Source: an uncultured Campylobacter sp. (GTDB lineage Bacteria > Campylobacterota > Campylobacteria > Campylobacterales > Campylobacteraceae). From it: a stretch of DNA of 64,000 nt. The translations under genes and the position numbers were made by a program. The notes below the pieces were generated by a model, which saw nothing but the letters and a program-made list of their open reading frames with translations, had not been told where the DNA came from and searched no databases. Below, piece by piece: positions 8,842 through 19,382 of this stretch. Each line of letters begins with the position of its first letter. Within the stretch, counting starts at the first letter, position 1. The stretch covers positions 16,720-80,719 of the forward strand of contig NZ_CALUTC010000007.1 in assembly GCF_944323605.1 (NCBI RefSeq), read 5' to 3'.

Positions 8842-10848
8842 TTACTCACACAATCCAGCTTCTATTAAAAAGCAAGATGGCTTGTATTCTTGTTTTTTAT
8901 CTTTGCTATCTCTTTTTGCATAGCTTAGATAAAGTAAGTCTTTGGCTCTAGTAGTTGCTACATAAAAAAGCCTTCTTTCTTCCTCTATATTAGACATTAT
9001 TTTTTTATTTGGAAACCTATCTTGTGCTAAATCCACAACAAAAACAAGCTCAAATTCAAGCCCTTTACTAGCATGAACTGTGAGCAAATTTACTCCTTTT
9101 GCTGAATTTATTTCTGAGCTTGCTAAATTTAGAAAATTATAATACATATCTATTTTTTCATATTGCAAGGCATAATTTTTTAACATATCTATTTTTTCAT
9201 ATAGTCTTTTAGAAGCCTCTTCTTTTTTGAAATAATCTACTTGACCGGCTTTATTCATAGAACGTTTATATATAAGCATTTCGCATATTTTTTGGAAAAA
9301 CAAATTCGAGCTTATCTTTTGGCTTAACTCATAAGAATTTTTACATTTTTTTGCATCCTTAAAATAAAGATAAAGTTGTTCTAAAACCTTTGCCACTTGC
9401 TCATCTACTTTAGAAAGCTTTAATATAGGGTGTTCGTTAAATTCACTACTAAGTTCAAATTTTTGCTTGTCTTGCATAAGTTCTAAATCATCAAAGAGAC
9501 CAAGGCTATAATCAATCCTTTTTGTTTTTTCAAGTTTTATGTTTAAATCAGGCTCTAAAAAACCTTTTATCAAATTTTCATTTCCTAATTTTGTAATATT
9601 ATCAAATAGCTCTTTTGAAAAAGCTGCACCAACTCCTTTCGTGTATTCTAAAAGGTGCATAAATGCCATTAAATCTTTTGGGTTTATAAAAAGAGAGAGC
9701 ATAGCACAAAAAGCTTTTACTTCAAGACTTTCAAAAAAGCTCCAAGTTCCCTTTCTAACGGCACTTATCCCAAGCTCTCTTAATGCTAATTCTATCCCGT
9801 CTGCACTTGAATTGTTTCTAAATATTATAGCTATATCCTCGTGCCTTACTTGACTGTGAAGTATTATTTGTGCTATGTTTTGGTATTGTTCGTATAGATT
9901 ATCATACACAAGCAAAGCAGGCTCTTTAAAATTTCCTTCTCTTGTTACTATTAGCTTTTTTGGGTAGAGTCTTTCGTTGTTTGATATTACTTTATTTGCT
10001 AATTTTAGAATTTGAGCTGATGAGCGGTAGTTTTTATTTAAGGTGTAAATTTTCGCATCTTTAAATTTATCTTTGAAATTCCCTATTATGCTTATGTCAG
10101 CACCGTTAAAAGCATATATACTTTGATCATAATCTCCTACGCAAAATAAACTTTTACTTTTAAAAGAGCTTATCAATGAGGCTTGTAAGCTATTTGTATC
10201 TTGGTATTCATCTACTAGTATTTCACTAAATTCTCTTTCATCTTTTAAATTTTCTTTTAGTCTTATAAGCAAGTCATTAAAATCCACATAATCAAATCTC
10301 TTTTTTTCCTCTTCGTATTCTTTTAATATATCAGCATAAATTTTTATGAATGGCACTTGATCTTCACTATAGTTGTCTATAAAAAATTCCTCAAAACTTT
10401 CATTGTTGCTTTTATTTTGAAAAAGTGAGTATATATCGTATAAATAACTTGCAGTATATGGCTTTGAATCGCTAATATGTGCAAAACTTCTTTTTTCATA
10501 TATGCTTTTTAAGAGGCTTTTAAGTTCGCTTGATTGCTTTAAGCTTATATTGTGATTTTTATTTCTTAGCAGCTTGTATGCTACGCTATGAAATGTTCCT
10601 GCTAAAATTTCCTTTGTTATTGATTTATCAAAGTATTTATTTAGCCTTGTTATCATTTCTTTTGAAGCTTTGTTTGTAAATGTTAGTAGCATTATTTCAT
10701 CGGCTTTTACACCATTTTTAAGTAAATATGCTATTCTAGCTACTATTGTTGAAGTTTTTCCTGTGCCAGCACTTGCTATTATTAGATTGTGTCCGTATTC
10801 TGCGGTAGCGGCTTTTAGTTGCTCTTCATTTAATCTTGAAAGTGGCAT
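8842..10848 (-). CDS. UvrD/Rep/PcrA-type DNA helicase
   Basis: Superfamily 1A 3'-5' helicase, 668 aa. Q-motif LNEEQLKAA, Walker A ASAGTGKTST (residues 26-35), motif Ia LLTFTNKASKEM, Walker B ILVDEYQDTNS, motif III GDYDQSIYAFNGA, motif IV YRSS, motif V LLTVHASKGLEFELVFV and motif VI EERRLFYVATTRAKDLLYLSY are all present. It likely acts in mismatch-independent repair or in removing proteins from DNA. Convergent with the PLP gene (10-nt gap) and divergent from the OmpA-like gene at 10953. Start ATG at 10848 has an AAGGATAAAA leader. Confidence 0.93.
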   Translation of the reverse strand: MPLSRLNEEQLKAATAEYGHNLIIASAGTGKTSTIVARIAYLLKNGVKADEIMLLTFTNKASKEMITRLNKYFDKSITKEILAGTFHSVAYKLLRNKNHNISLKQSSELKSLLKSIYEKRSFAHISDSKPYTASYLYDIYSLFQNKSNNESFEEFFIDNYSEDQVPFIKIYADILKEYEEEKKRFDYVDFNDLLIRLKENLKDEREFSEILVDEYQDTNSLQASLISSFKSKSLFCVGDYDQSIYAFNGADISIIGNFKDKFKDAKIYTLNKNYRSSAQILKLANKVISNNERLYPKKLIVTREGNFKEPALLVYDNLYEQYQNIAQIILHSQVRHEDIAIIFRNNSSADGIELALRELGISAVRKGTWSFFESLEVKAFCAMLSLFINPKDLMAFMHLLEYTKGVGAAFSKELFDNITKLGNENLIKGFLEPDLNIKLEKTKRIDYSLGLFDDLELMQDKQKFELSSEFNEHPILKLSKVDEQVAKVLEQLYLYFKDAKKCKNSYELSQKISSNLFFQKICEMLIYKRSMNKAGQVDYFKKEEASKRLYEKIDMLKNYALQYEKIDMYYNFLNLASSEINSAKGVNLLTVHASKGLEFELVFVVDLAQDRFPNKKIMSNIEEERRLFYVATTRAKDLLYLSYAKRDSKDKKQEYKPSCFLIEAGLCE

Positions 10849-10920
10849 TTTTATCCTTTAAGGCTGATAATTATAAAAAAAAATTACTTAAAGTTCTTAT
10901 GTTTTAAAAGTTTTTTACTG

Positions 10921-10926
10921 TATAAT
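10921..10926 (+). promoter_or_regulatory. -10 box for OmpA-like/valS/metNI operon
   Basis: TATAAT after an ACTG, 27 nt before the ATG at 10953. An AAAAGG ribosome binding site follows at about 10940. Confidence 0.5.
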
Positions 10927-10952
10927 TTAGCAATTTTTTCAAAAGGTAATTT

Positions 10953-11798
10953 ATGAATTCTAAGAAAATTATGGCAATTTTGCTGGTTTTGCTAGTAGTT
11001 TTAGTGTGCTTATTTTATTATATGTTCGCAAATAGAAATATAAAAGCTATAGATTTTAATGAAGAAAATCTCACAGAAGTAAAAACAGAAGTAAAACAAG
11101 ATAAAAAACCAGAAATTAAGGTTGTAAAAAGCACTACAAATAAAGCCAAAAAAGAAGAAAAAATAAATTCCAAAGAAGCAGTTAAAGAAACTAAAAAAAC
11201 TAATAATCCTACAAATGAATTGTATGATGAATACAAAAAGCTCTTAGCTCAATCAAAAAGAGATAGAAGTTTAGGTGAGCCAAGATACAATTTTTATGTC
11301 TTAAATTCTCAAAAGCTAAATGCGGCACAAAAAAGATTGATAAATGATATAAGAACGACTCTTTCTCTAAGAGGCGGTTATCTTAAATATGAAATTTTTG
11401 TTGAAAAAATTTCTGATGAAAATATGAAACTTTATATTTTTAATACCTCTTTATTTGATAATACTTCTTGGGAAAAATTAGATGCAAACGCACTTCCTAA
11501 TATGCTTTTTAAATTCAATCAAGATACTGTTTTAAGTATAAAAAATAGCTTTTATATGAGAGATTTAAAGCTATCTATAGGTAAAAATGCAAAAATCAAA
11601 GCTATGCACATAAGCGGACACACTGATGAAAACGGTTCAAAAGCTTATAATTATGCTTTAGGCTTGAAAAGAAGTGCAGCTGTTGCAAGCGAATTTCTAA
11701 GGCAGGTTGGTAAGATTACGTTAGATTCTTACGGAAAAGACGCTCCATTTGGCGTAAAATCCTACGAAAATCGTTGTGCTGCTATAGTCTTTATGTAA
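10953..11798 (+). CDS. Inner-membrane protein with periplasmic OmpA-like domain
   Basis: 281 aa. An N-terminal anchor (MAILLVLLVVLVCLFYYMF, residues 8-26) is followed by a Lys/Glu/Thr-rich linker (30-95), then a folded domain ending in an OmpA-like motif (ISGHTDENGSKAYNYALGLKRSAAVASEFL…ENRCAAIVFM). The C-terminal OmpA fold is complete through the NR motif but ends abruptly there. Probably binds peptidoglycan from the inner membrane; a C. jejuni homologue lies before valS in the same way. Role unknown. First gene of an operon running through metI. Confidence 0.7.
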   Translation: MNSKKIMAILLVLLVVLVCLFYYMFANRNIKAIDFNEENLTEVKTEVKQDKKPEIKVVKSTTNKAKKEEKINSKEAVKETKKTNNPTNELYDEYKKLLAQSKRDRSLGEPRYNFYVLNSQKLNAAQKRLINDIRTTLSLRGGYLKYEIFVEKISDENMKLYIFNTSLFDNTSWEKLDANALPNMLFKFNQDTVLSIKNSFYMRDLKLSIGKNAKIKAMHISGHTDENGSKAYNYALGLKRSAAVASEFLRQVGKITLDSYGKDAPFGVKSYENRCAAIVFM

Positions 11799-11815
11799 GA
11801 AAAGGTTTTTATATT

Positions 11816-14437
11816 ATGTATGATAAGAGTATAGAGGAAAAATATTATAAAATTTGTGAGCAAAGAGGATATTTTGAGCTAGACGGTAACAAAAAAATAC
11901 AAAAAAAAGATAAATATTTTTGTATAATGATGCCACCTCCTAATGTAACCGGAGTATTGCATATTGGACATGCACTTACTTTTACCTTGCAAGATATTAT
12001 AGTTCGTTATAAAAGAATGGATGGGTATAAAACCTTATATCAGCCAGGTCTTGATCATGCTGGTATAGCAACTCAAAATGTTGTGCAAAATTTATTATTA
12101 AAAGAAGGTCTAAGTAAAGAGAAAATCGGTCGCGAAGAGTTTGTAAAAAGAGTTTGGCAGTGGAAAGAAAAGAGTGGGGGTCAAATTTTAGAGCAAATGA
12201 GGCTACTTGGCATAAGCCCTGCTTGGTCTAGGCTTAGATTTACAATGGATAAAGGTCTTGCAAATGCAGTAAAAGAAGCCTTTGTAGATTTATACAATAA
12301 AAAGCTTATATTTAGAGCAGATAAAATGATAAATTGGTGCACTAATGACGGTGCTATAAGTGATATAGAAGTGGAGCACAAGGAAAATAAAGGCTTTATT
12401 TATTATATAAGGTATTTTTTAAAAGATAGCGATGATTATGTTTTGGTGGCAACTACAAGACCAGAAACTTTTTTTGGCGATAGTGCCGTTATGGTTAATC
12501 CAAAAGATGAACGATACAAGCATTTGATAGGGCAAACTGTTTTGCTTCCTTTAAGTAAAAAAGAGCTTAAAATAATAGCAGATGAATATGTTGATATGAA
12601 ATTTGGAACTGGGGTTGTTAAAGTTACTCCAGCACACGATGTAAATGATTATGAAGTTGGTCTTAGACATAATCTTGATTTTGTTGTTATTTTTGATGAA
12701 AAAGGTATTTTAAATGAAAAATGCCTAGAATTTAATGGGCTTGAAAGATTAAAAGCAAGAGAACTTATAGTTAAAAAGCTTGAAGAGGAAGGTTATTTAG
12801 AAAAGATTGAAGAACATGTAAATCAAATAGCTTACTGCTACCGTTGTAAAAATATAATAGAGCCATATATTTCAAAGCAGTGGTTTGTAAGTAAAGATAT
12901 AGCAAAACAAAGCATAGATAAAGTAGCAAATAAAGATATGAAATTTTTTCCTAGCCATTGGATAAATAGTTTTAATGCTTGGATGAGAGAGCTTAAAGAT
13001 TGGTGCATATCAAGACAACTTTGGTGGGGACATCAAATTCCTGTTTATTACTGCGAATGCTCCTATGAATTTGCTTCAAAAGACGAACCTAGCGAATGCC
13101 CTAAGTGCAAAGGCAAGAATTTCAAACAAGATGATGATGTGCTTGATACTTGGTTTTCTTCTGGACTTTGGGCTATGAGCACTTTAGGTTGGGGAAATCG
13201 TGGCTGGAAAGAAGGTGAGCTTTATAATAAAGATGATTTAAAATATTTTTATCCAAATTCTTTGCTAATAACCGGTTTTGATATTTTATTTTTTTGGGTA
13301 GCTAGAATGATGTTTCAAAGCACGAATGCACTTGGTTTGTTGCCATTTAAAGAAGTATATCTTCACGCCTTAGTAAAAGATGAACTTGGTAGAAAAATGA
13401 GTAAGTCTTTAGGAAATATAATAGACCCAAAGGAAAGCATAAATGAATATAGTGCCGATATATTAAGATTTTCACTTGCTTTGCTTGCTATACAAGGAAG
13501 AGATATAAAGCTTAGCAATGATAAGTTGATTCAAGTAAGAAATTTTACAAACAAACTTTACAATGCAGCAAATTATTTGCTTTTAAATGAAAAAGACTTT
13601 AAAAATTTGCACGAAATTGATATAAAAAGTGAGCTTGGCAAGTATGTTTTATCGCGTTTTAATCTATGCGTAAAAGAGCTTAGAGAAAATTTAGATAATT
13701 ACCGCTTTAATGATGCAGCAACTGTTCTTTACCGATTTTTTTGGGATGAATTTTGTGATTTTGGCATAGAGCTTTCTAAAGCCGAAAAATCAAGTGTTAT
13801 AGAGCTTGGTTCTATATTTAAAGAAGCATTAAAAGCCTTATCTGCATTTATGCCTTTTATAAGCGAATACTTGTATCACAAACTTAGTGGGACTACTTTA
13901 GAAAATGATGAAAGTATTATGATAAAGCCATACCCTGAATTTGTGAAAAGAGATGAGGAAATTGAGGAGCTTTTTTCTTTGATTATAGAAAGTATAGTTT
14001 CTATAAGACGTGCAAAAAGCGTTATAGAGCTTACAAATTCAAAGATAAAAAAAGCATATGTAAAGCTAAATGATGAGAATTTGATAGAAAAATTAGAAAA
14101 ATATAAACATTTTATATCTTTGCTTTCAAAGAGTGATGATATAGAATTTGTAAATTCCAAAATACAAAATTGCAGTGCCGACATAAGTCTTAATTTAGAA
14201 ACCTTTGTGCCTCTTGATGATGTCGATTTAAGTGCTGTTTTTCAGAGATTAAATTCACAAAAGAAAAAGCTGGAAAAAGAAAAAGATAAATTATCATCTA
14301 TGCTTTTAAATGAAAATTTTTTAAAAAATGCTCCAAAAAATTTAGTTTCACAAAATCAAGATGCTCTTAAAAATGTAGAAGAGAGGATTTTAAAAGTAGA
14401 AGCTGAACTTAAAAATTTAAGGACTTTAAGTGATTAG
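11816..14437 (+). CDS. valS: Valyl-tRNA synthetase
   Basis: Class I aminoacyl-tRNA synthetase, 873 aa. Shows [15 protein letters not shown] (HIGH), an editing (CP1) domain with [13 protein letters not shown], a zinc-type CX2C knuckle pair (CEC…CPKCKG), a [12 protein letters not shown] segment, the KMSKS loop ([10 protein letters not shown]) and a C-terminal coiled coil. I start it at the ATG 11816 ([11 protein letters not shown]), which has an AAAAGG site 13 nt upstream. The longer in-frame TTG at 11774 lies inside the previous gene. Stop overlaps the metN GTG. Confidence 0.97.
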   Translation: MYDKSIEEKYYKICEQRGYFELDGNKKIQKKDKYFCIMMPPPNVTGVLHIGHALTFTLQDIIVRYKRMDGYKTLYQPGLDHAGIATQNVVQNLLLKEGLSKEKIGREEFVKRVWQWKEKSGGQILEQMRLLGISPAWSRLRFTMDKGLANAVKEAFVDLYNKKLIFRADKMINWCTNDGAISDIEVEHKENKGFIYYIRYFLKDSDDYVLVATTRPETFFGDSAVMVNPKDERYKHLIGQTVLLPLSKKELKIIADEYVDMKFGTGVVKVTPAHDVNDYEVGLRHNLDFVVIFDEKGILNEKCLEFNGLERLKARELIVKKLEEEGYLEKIEEHVNQIAYCYRCKNIIEPYISKQWFVSKDIAKQSIDKVANKDMKFFPSHWINSFNAWMRELKDWCISRQLWWGHQIPVYYCECSYEFASKDEPSECPKCKGKNFKQDDDVLDTWFSSGLWAMSTLGWGNRGWKEGELYNKDDLKYFYPNSLLITGFDILFFWVARMMFQSTNALGLLPFKEVYLHALVKDELGRKMSKSLGNIIDPKESINEYSADILRFSLALLAIQGRDIKLSNDKLIQVRNFTNKLYNAANYLLLNEKDFKNLHEIDIKSELGKYVLSRFNLCVKELRENLDNYRFNDAATVLYRFFWDEFCDFGIELSKAEKSSVIELGSIFKEALKALSAFMPFISEYLYHKLSGTTLENDESIMIKPYPEFVKRDEEIEELFSLIIESIVSIRRAKSVIELTNSKIKKAYVKLNDENLIEKLEKYKHFISLLSKSDDIEFVNSKIQNCSADISLNLETFVPLDDVDLSAVFQRLNSQKKKLEKEKDKLSSMLLNENFLKNAPKNLVSQNQDALKNVEERILKVEAELKNLRTLSD

Positions 14438-15443
14438 TATAAAAAATTTAAAAAAATATTACGGCTCTTCTTTGGTTATAGACGATGTAAGTTTAGAGAT
14501 TAAAAAGGGAGAGATTTTTGCTATAGTAGGACATAGTGGTGCTGGCAAATCCACTCTTTTAAGGTGCATAAATGCACTTGAAAATTATCAAGAGGGCAGT
14601 CTTAAGGTATTTGATAATGAAGTAAAAGACATAGCTAAAAATTCAAAAAAAATAATAAAGCTAAGACGCGATATAGGTATGATATTTCAGCACTTTGCTT
14701 TAATGAGCAGAAAGACTGTTTTTGAAAATGTAGCTATGCCTTTACGCACTCATTATAGCACTTGTAAATTTCTTGCTAAAGTTTTTGGTAGGGATTTTAT
14801 GAGCTTTAGTGAGCTTAAAGATAGAGTTGATGAATTATTAGAACTTGTCGGTCTTTCAGATAAGGCAAATTCTTATCCTAGTGAGCTTAGTGGAGGTCAA
14901 AAACAAAGAGTTGCCATAGCTAGAGCTTTGGCTTTAAAGCCAAAAATTTTACTTAGCGATGAAGCAACATCAGCACTTGATCCAAATACTACAAAAAATA
15001 TTTTAGAGTTAATTTCTAAGATAAACAAAGAACTAGGCATAACCGTTGTTTTAGTAACGCACGAGATGGAAGTTGTAAAAGAAATAGCCCAAAGAGCTAT
15101 TTTGCTTGAGCACGGTAAAATAATTGGAAGTGGTGAAATTTCTAGTTTATTTTTGAAACCAAACAAAAAAATGAAAGAATTTTTAGGAGAAAGTGATTTC
15201 TTACCAGATGAGGGCTTAAATATAAAACTTTATTTTCCAAAAGAAGTAGCACAACAAAGCATAATAACTTCTATGGCTAGAGAGCTTGATATAGATTTTA
15301 ACATAGTTTGGGGCAGGATAGAAAAGCTAAATGGAGTGGCACTTGGTAATATAGTCATAAATATAAAAAATGAAAATAAAGATGCCATACTTTCTTATAT
15401 TCAAAAAAGTGGCGTTTTATGGGAGCTAGTAAATGAATCTTGA
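14430..15443 (+). CDS. metN: Methionine ABC transporter ATPase
   Basis: ATP-binding subunit of the MetNIQ importer, 337 aa. Walker [10 protein letters not shown] (residues ~34-42), Q-loop MIFQHFALM, signature [15 protein letters not shown], Walker [15 protein letters not shown]-loop VTHEM, and a C-terminal NIL/ACT-like domain that in E. coli senses methionine. GTG start overlapping the valS stop by 8 nt; stop overlaps metI by 11 nt. No MetQ/NlpA lipoprotein gene follows metI here, although C. jejuni carries them next to its metNI as I recall. Confidence 0.9.
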   Translation: MISIKNLKKYYGSSLVIDDVSLEIKKGEIFAIVGHSGAGKSTLLRCINALENYQEGSLKVFDNEVKDIAKNSKKIIKLRRDIGMIFQHFALMSRKTVFENVAMPLRTHYSTCKFLAKVFGRDFMSFSELKDRVDELLELVGLSDKANSYPSELSGGQKQRVAIARALALKPKILLSDEATSALDPNTTKNILELISKINKELGITVVLVTHEMEVVKEIAQRAILLEHGKIIGSGEISSLFLKPNKKMKEFLGESDFLPDEGLNIKLYFPKEVAQQSIITSMARELDIDFNIVWGRIEKLNGVALGNIVINIKNENKDAILSYIQKSGVLWELVNES

Positions 15444-16098
15444 ACAAAGCATAAGTAATTTTACTCAAATTTTATATCCAGCTTTGCTAGAAACTATTTA
15501 TATGAGTTTTGTATCTACCTTGCTTGGTTTTGTATTGGCTATAATTCCGGGAATTTTGCTTACAATATGGGATAAAGGAGGTCTTTGCGAAAATAAAAAA
15601 GCATATATGGTGCTTGATTTTTTTGTAAATATAGTTCGTTCTTTCCCCTTTATTATATTAATAATAGCTTTAATGCCTTTAACAAGGATTATAGTTGGCA
15701 CTAGTATAGGAACAAGTGCTGTTATAGTCCCTCTTACCTTAGGTATAGCGCCCTTTTTAGCTAAGGTTATAGAAGCTGCTTTTAAAGAGGTCGATAAAAG
15801 CATAATAGAAGCTGCAAAATCCTATGGAGCTAGTAATATGCAAATTATTTTTAGGGTAATGTTTGTAGAATCTTTACCGTCTCTTATCAACGGTCTCACT
15901 CTCACTTTGATAGTTGTAGTTGGTTTTTCTGCTATGGCTGGAACTGTTGGTGGCGGCGGATTAGGCGATGTGGCGATTAGATACGGATATGAAAGATTTA
16001 ATACAGGCATTATGATAGAAACCATAATAATTCTACTCTTGCTTGTGCAAATTATACAAGTGCTTGGTAATTTCCTTTATAAAAGGACTAAAAAATAG
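15433..16098 (+). CDS. metI: Methionine ABC transporter permease
   Basis: 221-aa inner-membrane permease with five likely helices and the EAA loop ([17 protein letters not shown]) that contacts MetN. Family features [16 protein letters not shown] and [17 protein letters not shown] are present. Overlaps metN by 11 nt, so the two are translated together. The gene ends 5 bases before the convergent lnt. The substrate-binding lipoprotein must be encoded elsewhere. Confidence 0.9.
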   Translation: MNLEQSISNFTQILYPALLETIYMSFVSTLLGFVLAIIPGILLTIWDKGGLCENKKAYMVLDFFVNIVRSFPFIILIIALMPLTRIIVGTSIGTSAVIVPLTLGIAPFLAKVIEAAFKEVDKSIIEAAKSYGASNMQIIFRVMFVESLPSLINGLTLTLIVVVGFSAMAGTVGGGGLGDVAIRYGYERFNTGIMIETIIILLLLVQIIQVLGNFLYKRTKK

Positions 16099-16103
16099 AT
16101 AAA

Positions 16104-17564
16104 TTATTCACTAAGACTTGTATTATTTTCTACTGTCTTAGTGGATAAATTCGCATCTCTTTCTAGCTTGTTTTGCGATTTGTTAGAATCAATGTTTTTG
16201 CTAATGTTTTGATTGTTTGCTTTTTTATCTTTATTTATATCTTTTTCTAATCTTTTTATAGGCTCTAATACATAATGCTTAAACAGTGAAATTTTAGGCT
16301 TTATAACCGCTGTTTCTTCTGCATTTGTTGAATGATAAACTGTTACGCCATATTTGCTAGCATAAAATTTTATTAAAGCTTTTTGTAGTATTGCTTGTGT
16401 AGATGGTTTAAACCAAGCATTGTTTGAAATAGCTATTATTATTTTAGATGATTTGTATATTTTTTCTTTGGTAACCTCGTAACAAATCGCATTTGTTATT
16501 ATTTGTCCATTAAGCTCGTATTGATTTAATTCTTTTCCTTTAGCAAAGCCTTCAAAACCCGGTAATAAGTATTTCGTAAAAAAGTCTTTTAAAAAAGGAA
16601 TTTCTTCAGAAAATGGAACCAAGTAGTGCTTATGCATAATATTAACTTCTTTGTTTTTAAAGATGTAAGTGCTGTTATAAACTTTATCTTTTTGAGTGCT
16701 TAAAGCACCTACTACTATAGTAATATCATTTGATAATTCTTTTAAAAGCTCGTAATACATAGAGTTAAAATCATTTTTTAAATCAAAAACAAAGCTAGTT
16801 TCAGGAAAAATTATAAGCTCTTTTTTATCTGTTATTGCTTTAAAAACTTCATTTAAAACATCATCAGAATAATTTTGTAAATTTTGTGCTAGGTGTTTTT
16901 GATTTTGAGATATATTTGTATTTACTAGTTTATAGTTTAAATTTAATTCTTGAGATTCTTTGTCATCGTATTGCATTCCAAGAAAAAACAAAAATGTTAT
17001 AATAGCCATTTTGTAATATCTAGATATATATTTTTCATAGTAAAAATACGCTATTAAAAATATGCAAATAGCACCTCTATAATTAGCATCAAATGTGCCA
17101 TATACAGTTAAAACATTGAAATTTAACCAGTCAAACCCAAGCGGATGCACGAAGCTTAAACAGAAAATGGCTGCCAGTCTTAATAAATCAAATTTAAAAA
17201 TATAACAAATTCTAAATAAAATCCCATACACAAGGGCTATAGCCAAAATTTCAAATGGTATAATCCAAGTAAGATTAAAATAAATAGAAGAAAGCCCTAT
17301 CCACCAAAACCACAAAATGCCTATAAAAAAACCACTATAAAAATATACCTTAGAATCGCCTCTTAAAAGCAGTATAAGACCGTATATTGCTAAAAATGGT
17401 GATAAAAATTCTAAAAATAAATTTTCAAAAAATGAAATATATATAAAATTTGAAATTAAAAAAGCTATAAAAAAGGCTTTTATTATTTTAAAACTGTTAG
17501 AATTATAATTTAATTTTTTCACAAAAGGAAAAAAAAATGGAACAAGGTTCACTTTTAAGCTCAT
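16104..17564 (-). CDS. lnt: Apolipoprotein N-acyltransferase
   Basis: Multi-pass membrane enzyme that N-acylates lipoproteins, 486 aa. About seven helices occupy the N-terminal half. A nitrilase-fold domain follows with a Glu (IIFPETSFVF), a Lys (ALSTQKDKVYNSTYIF) and a Cys (ITNAICYEV) matching the Glu-Lys-Cys triad. The last ~50 residues are an Asn/Lys/Ser-rich tail not needed by the fold. Start is uncertain. ATG 17564 has a strong AGGGGA site but overlaps the divergent yajC by 28 nt. GTG 17522 would avoid the overlap yet lacks a ribosome binding site. The arrangement with yajC is conserved in C. jejuni. Confidence 0.88.
   Translation of the reverse strand: MSLKVNLVPFFFPFVKKLNYNSNSFKIIKAFFIAFLISNFIYISFFENLFLEFLSPFLAIYGLILLLRGDSKVYFYSGFFIGILWFWWIGLSSIYFNLTWIIPFEILAIALVYGILFRICYIFKFDLLRLAAIFCLSFVHPLGFDWLNFNVLTVYGTFDANYRGAICIFLIAYFYYEKYISRYYKMAIITFLFFLGMQYDDKESQELNLNYKLVNTNISQNQKHLAQNLQNYSDDVLNEVFKAITDKKELIIFPETSFVFDLKNDFNSMYYELLKELSNDITIVVGALSTQKDKVYNSTYIFKNKEVNIMHKHYLVPFSEEIPFLKDFFTKYLLPGFEGFAKGKELNQYELNGQIITNAICYEVTKEKIYKSSKIIIAISNNAWFKPSTQAILQKALIKFYASKYGVTVYHSTNAEETAVIKPKISLFKHYVLEPIKRLEKDINKDKKANNQNISKNIDSNKSQNKLERDANLSTKTVENNTSLSE
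17504..17509 (+). promoter_or_regulatory. -10 box for the yajC-secDF-leuS operon
   Basis: TATAAT 28 nt before the yajC ATG at 17537; AAAAGGA at 17522-17528 is the ribosome binding site. The box lies inside the lnt coding region on the other strand. Confidence 0.5.
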
Positions 17565-17809
17565 TACTTCCCCTAATAGTGCTTTTTGCAATATTTTATT
17601 TTTTGGTAATAAGACCACAACAAAAACAAGCAAAGGCACATAGACAAATGCTCGAGTCCTTGCAAAAAGGCGATAAGATTATTACCAGTGGCGGACTTAT
17701 TTGTGAAGTCGTAAAACCTGAGGATGATTTTATCAAAGTTAAGCTTAATGATGAGAATGTTATAGTAAAAGTTTCTAGAGATTTTATAGCAAAGAAGATT
17801 GATGAATAG
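17537..17809 (+). CDS. yajC: Sec translocon accessory protein YajC
   Basis: 90 aa with one N-terminal helix (LLPLIVLFAIFYFLVIRPQQKQ, residues 8-29) and a basic cytoplasmic SH3-like tail (GDKIITSGGLICEV…). The RPQQK motif directly after the helix is diagnostic. Associates with SecDF-YidC. Overlaps secD by 8 nt, first gene of a long plus-strand operon. Confidence 0.95.
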   Translation: MEQGSLLSSLLPLIVLFAIFYFLVIRPQQKQAKAHRQMLESLQKGDKIITSGGLICEVVKPEDDFIKVKLNDENVIVKVSRDFIAKKIDE

Positions 17810-19382
17810 CTCAAGAATAAGCTACCGTTTAATTGTATTTATACTAGTTTTAGTCCTTTCTATAATTTTTTCTATACCGTCTTTGTTTCAAACTCAAAGT
17901 GGAAAAAAAATAAATTTAGGACTTGATTTGCAAGGCGGTCTTTATATGCTTTTAGGAGTAGATAATGATGAGGCTATAAAATCTAAGATAAAATCAATAG
18001 CTTCAGCACTTAACTACGAGATAACAAAACAAGAAATGTTGGTTGATAATCTAAAAATAAATGGAGAATTTATAGAATTTGATGTGTATGATGAAAATGA
18101 TAAACAAAAAATAGATCTTGTTTTAAAAGATATACAGGGTTTAAATATAGACTTTATCAATATGCATTATAAGATAAGCTTAAATGAATTAGAAACAAAA
18201 GCTACTAAAGATTATGCACTTTTACAAGCTGTTCAAACCATAAGAAATAGGCTTGATGGTTTTGGACTTGCAGAGCCAACGGTTGCAAAGCAGGGCGAGG
18301 ATAAAATTTTAGTTGAACTAGCTGGTATTAAAACTAGAGAAGATGAGTTAAGAGCTAGAGAAAGGATTACTACATCAGCACATCTTCAGCTTATGGAAGT
18401 AGATGATACTAAACTAGCACAAGCATCTTATATGAGCGAAGCTGAAGCGGCTAGCTACGGTCTTGTTATACTAAGTGATGCTAAAAATGAAAATATCAAG
18501 TATCCCTTAAAAAGCATACCAGTTTTAGACGGCTCTACCTTAACAGATGCAACTGTGGCTTTTTCACAGCAAGGTGGTTCTCCTGTTATAAATTTTACAT
18601 TAAATTCTCAAGGAGCTAGAATTTTTGCTGATTATACGGGGGCAAATGTTGGTAAAAGACTTGCCATAGTGCTTGATAACAAGGTTTATTCTGCTCCTTC
18701 TATAAACGAAAGAATAGGTGGCGGTAGCGGTCAAATAAGCGGCTCTTTCACGCAAGAAGAAGCACGAGATGTTGCTGTAGCTTTAAGAAGTGGTGCTTTG
18801 CTTGCCCCTGTTGTTTTACTTGAACAAAGAAGCATAGGACCATCACTTGGTGCAGATAGCATAAAACTTAGTATGATAGCTTTAATTGGTGCTTCTATAT
18901 TTATAGTTATTTTTATGATTATGTATTATGGCATAGCCGGAATCTTTGCAAATATGGCTCTTGTTGTTAATATCTTAGCCATAATAGCCGTTATGGCTAT
19001 GTTTGATGCCACTCTTACCTTACCGGGAATGGCTGGACTTGTCTTAACTGTAGGTATGGCTGTGGATGCAAATGTTATTATAAATGAACGTATAAGAGAG
19101 CTTTTAAGAGACGGTGTAAAAATAAGGCAGAGTATAGAAAATGGCTATAAAAACGCTATGAGTGCTATCATAGATTCAAATATTACTTCTTTAGTTACTT
19201 CCATTGCACTTTATGCTTACGGGACTGGACCTGTGAAAGGTTTTGCCGTAACTTTAGGCATAGGCATAATAGTATCTATGATAACTGCCATTTGGGGAAC
19301 TCATGGTTTGTTTGAATTTTTTATGAAAAATATAGAAAAAAGTAATAACACAGTGCTGTGGTTTGGATATAGGAAAAAATAA
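17802..19382 (+). CDS. secD: Protein translocase subunit SecD
   Basis: Inner-membrane protein using proton motive force to complete export, 526 aa. Six helices. DLQGGLYMLLGVD near residue 45, a large periplasmic P1 region, then GSGQISGSFTQEEARDVAVALRSGALLAPV and the helix motif GMAVDANVIINERIRE with the conserved Asp. Starts at ATG 17802, inside the end of yajC; a TTG immediately precedes it. Its last base overlaps the secF ATG by one nucleotide. Confidence 0.95.
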   Translation: MNSSRISYRLIVFILVLVLSIIFSIPSLFQTQSGKKINLGLDLQGGLYMLLGVDNDEAIKSKIKSIASALNYEITKQEMLVDNLKINGEFIEFDVYDENDKQKIDLVLKDIQGLNIDFINMHYKISLNELETKATKDYALLQAVQTIRNRLDGFGLAEPTVAKQGEDKILVELAGIKTREDELRARERITTSAHLQLMEVDDTKLAQASYMSEAEAASYGLVILSDAKNENIKYPLKSIPVLDGSTLTDATVAFSQQGGSPVINFTLNSQGARIFADYTGANVGKRLAIVLDNKVYSAPSINERIGGGSGQISGSFTQEEARDVAVALRSGALLAPVVLLEQRSIGPSLGADSIKLSMIALIGASIFIVIFMIMYYGIAGIFANMALVVNILAIIAVMAMFDATLTLPGMAGLVLTVGMAVDANVIINERIRELLRDGVKIRQSIENGYKNAMSAIIDSNITSLVTSIALYAYGTGPVKGFAVTLGIGIIVSMITAIWGTHGLFEFFMKNIEKSNNTVLWFGYRKK

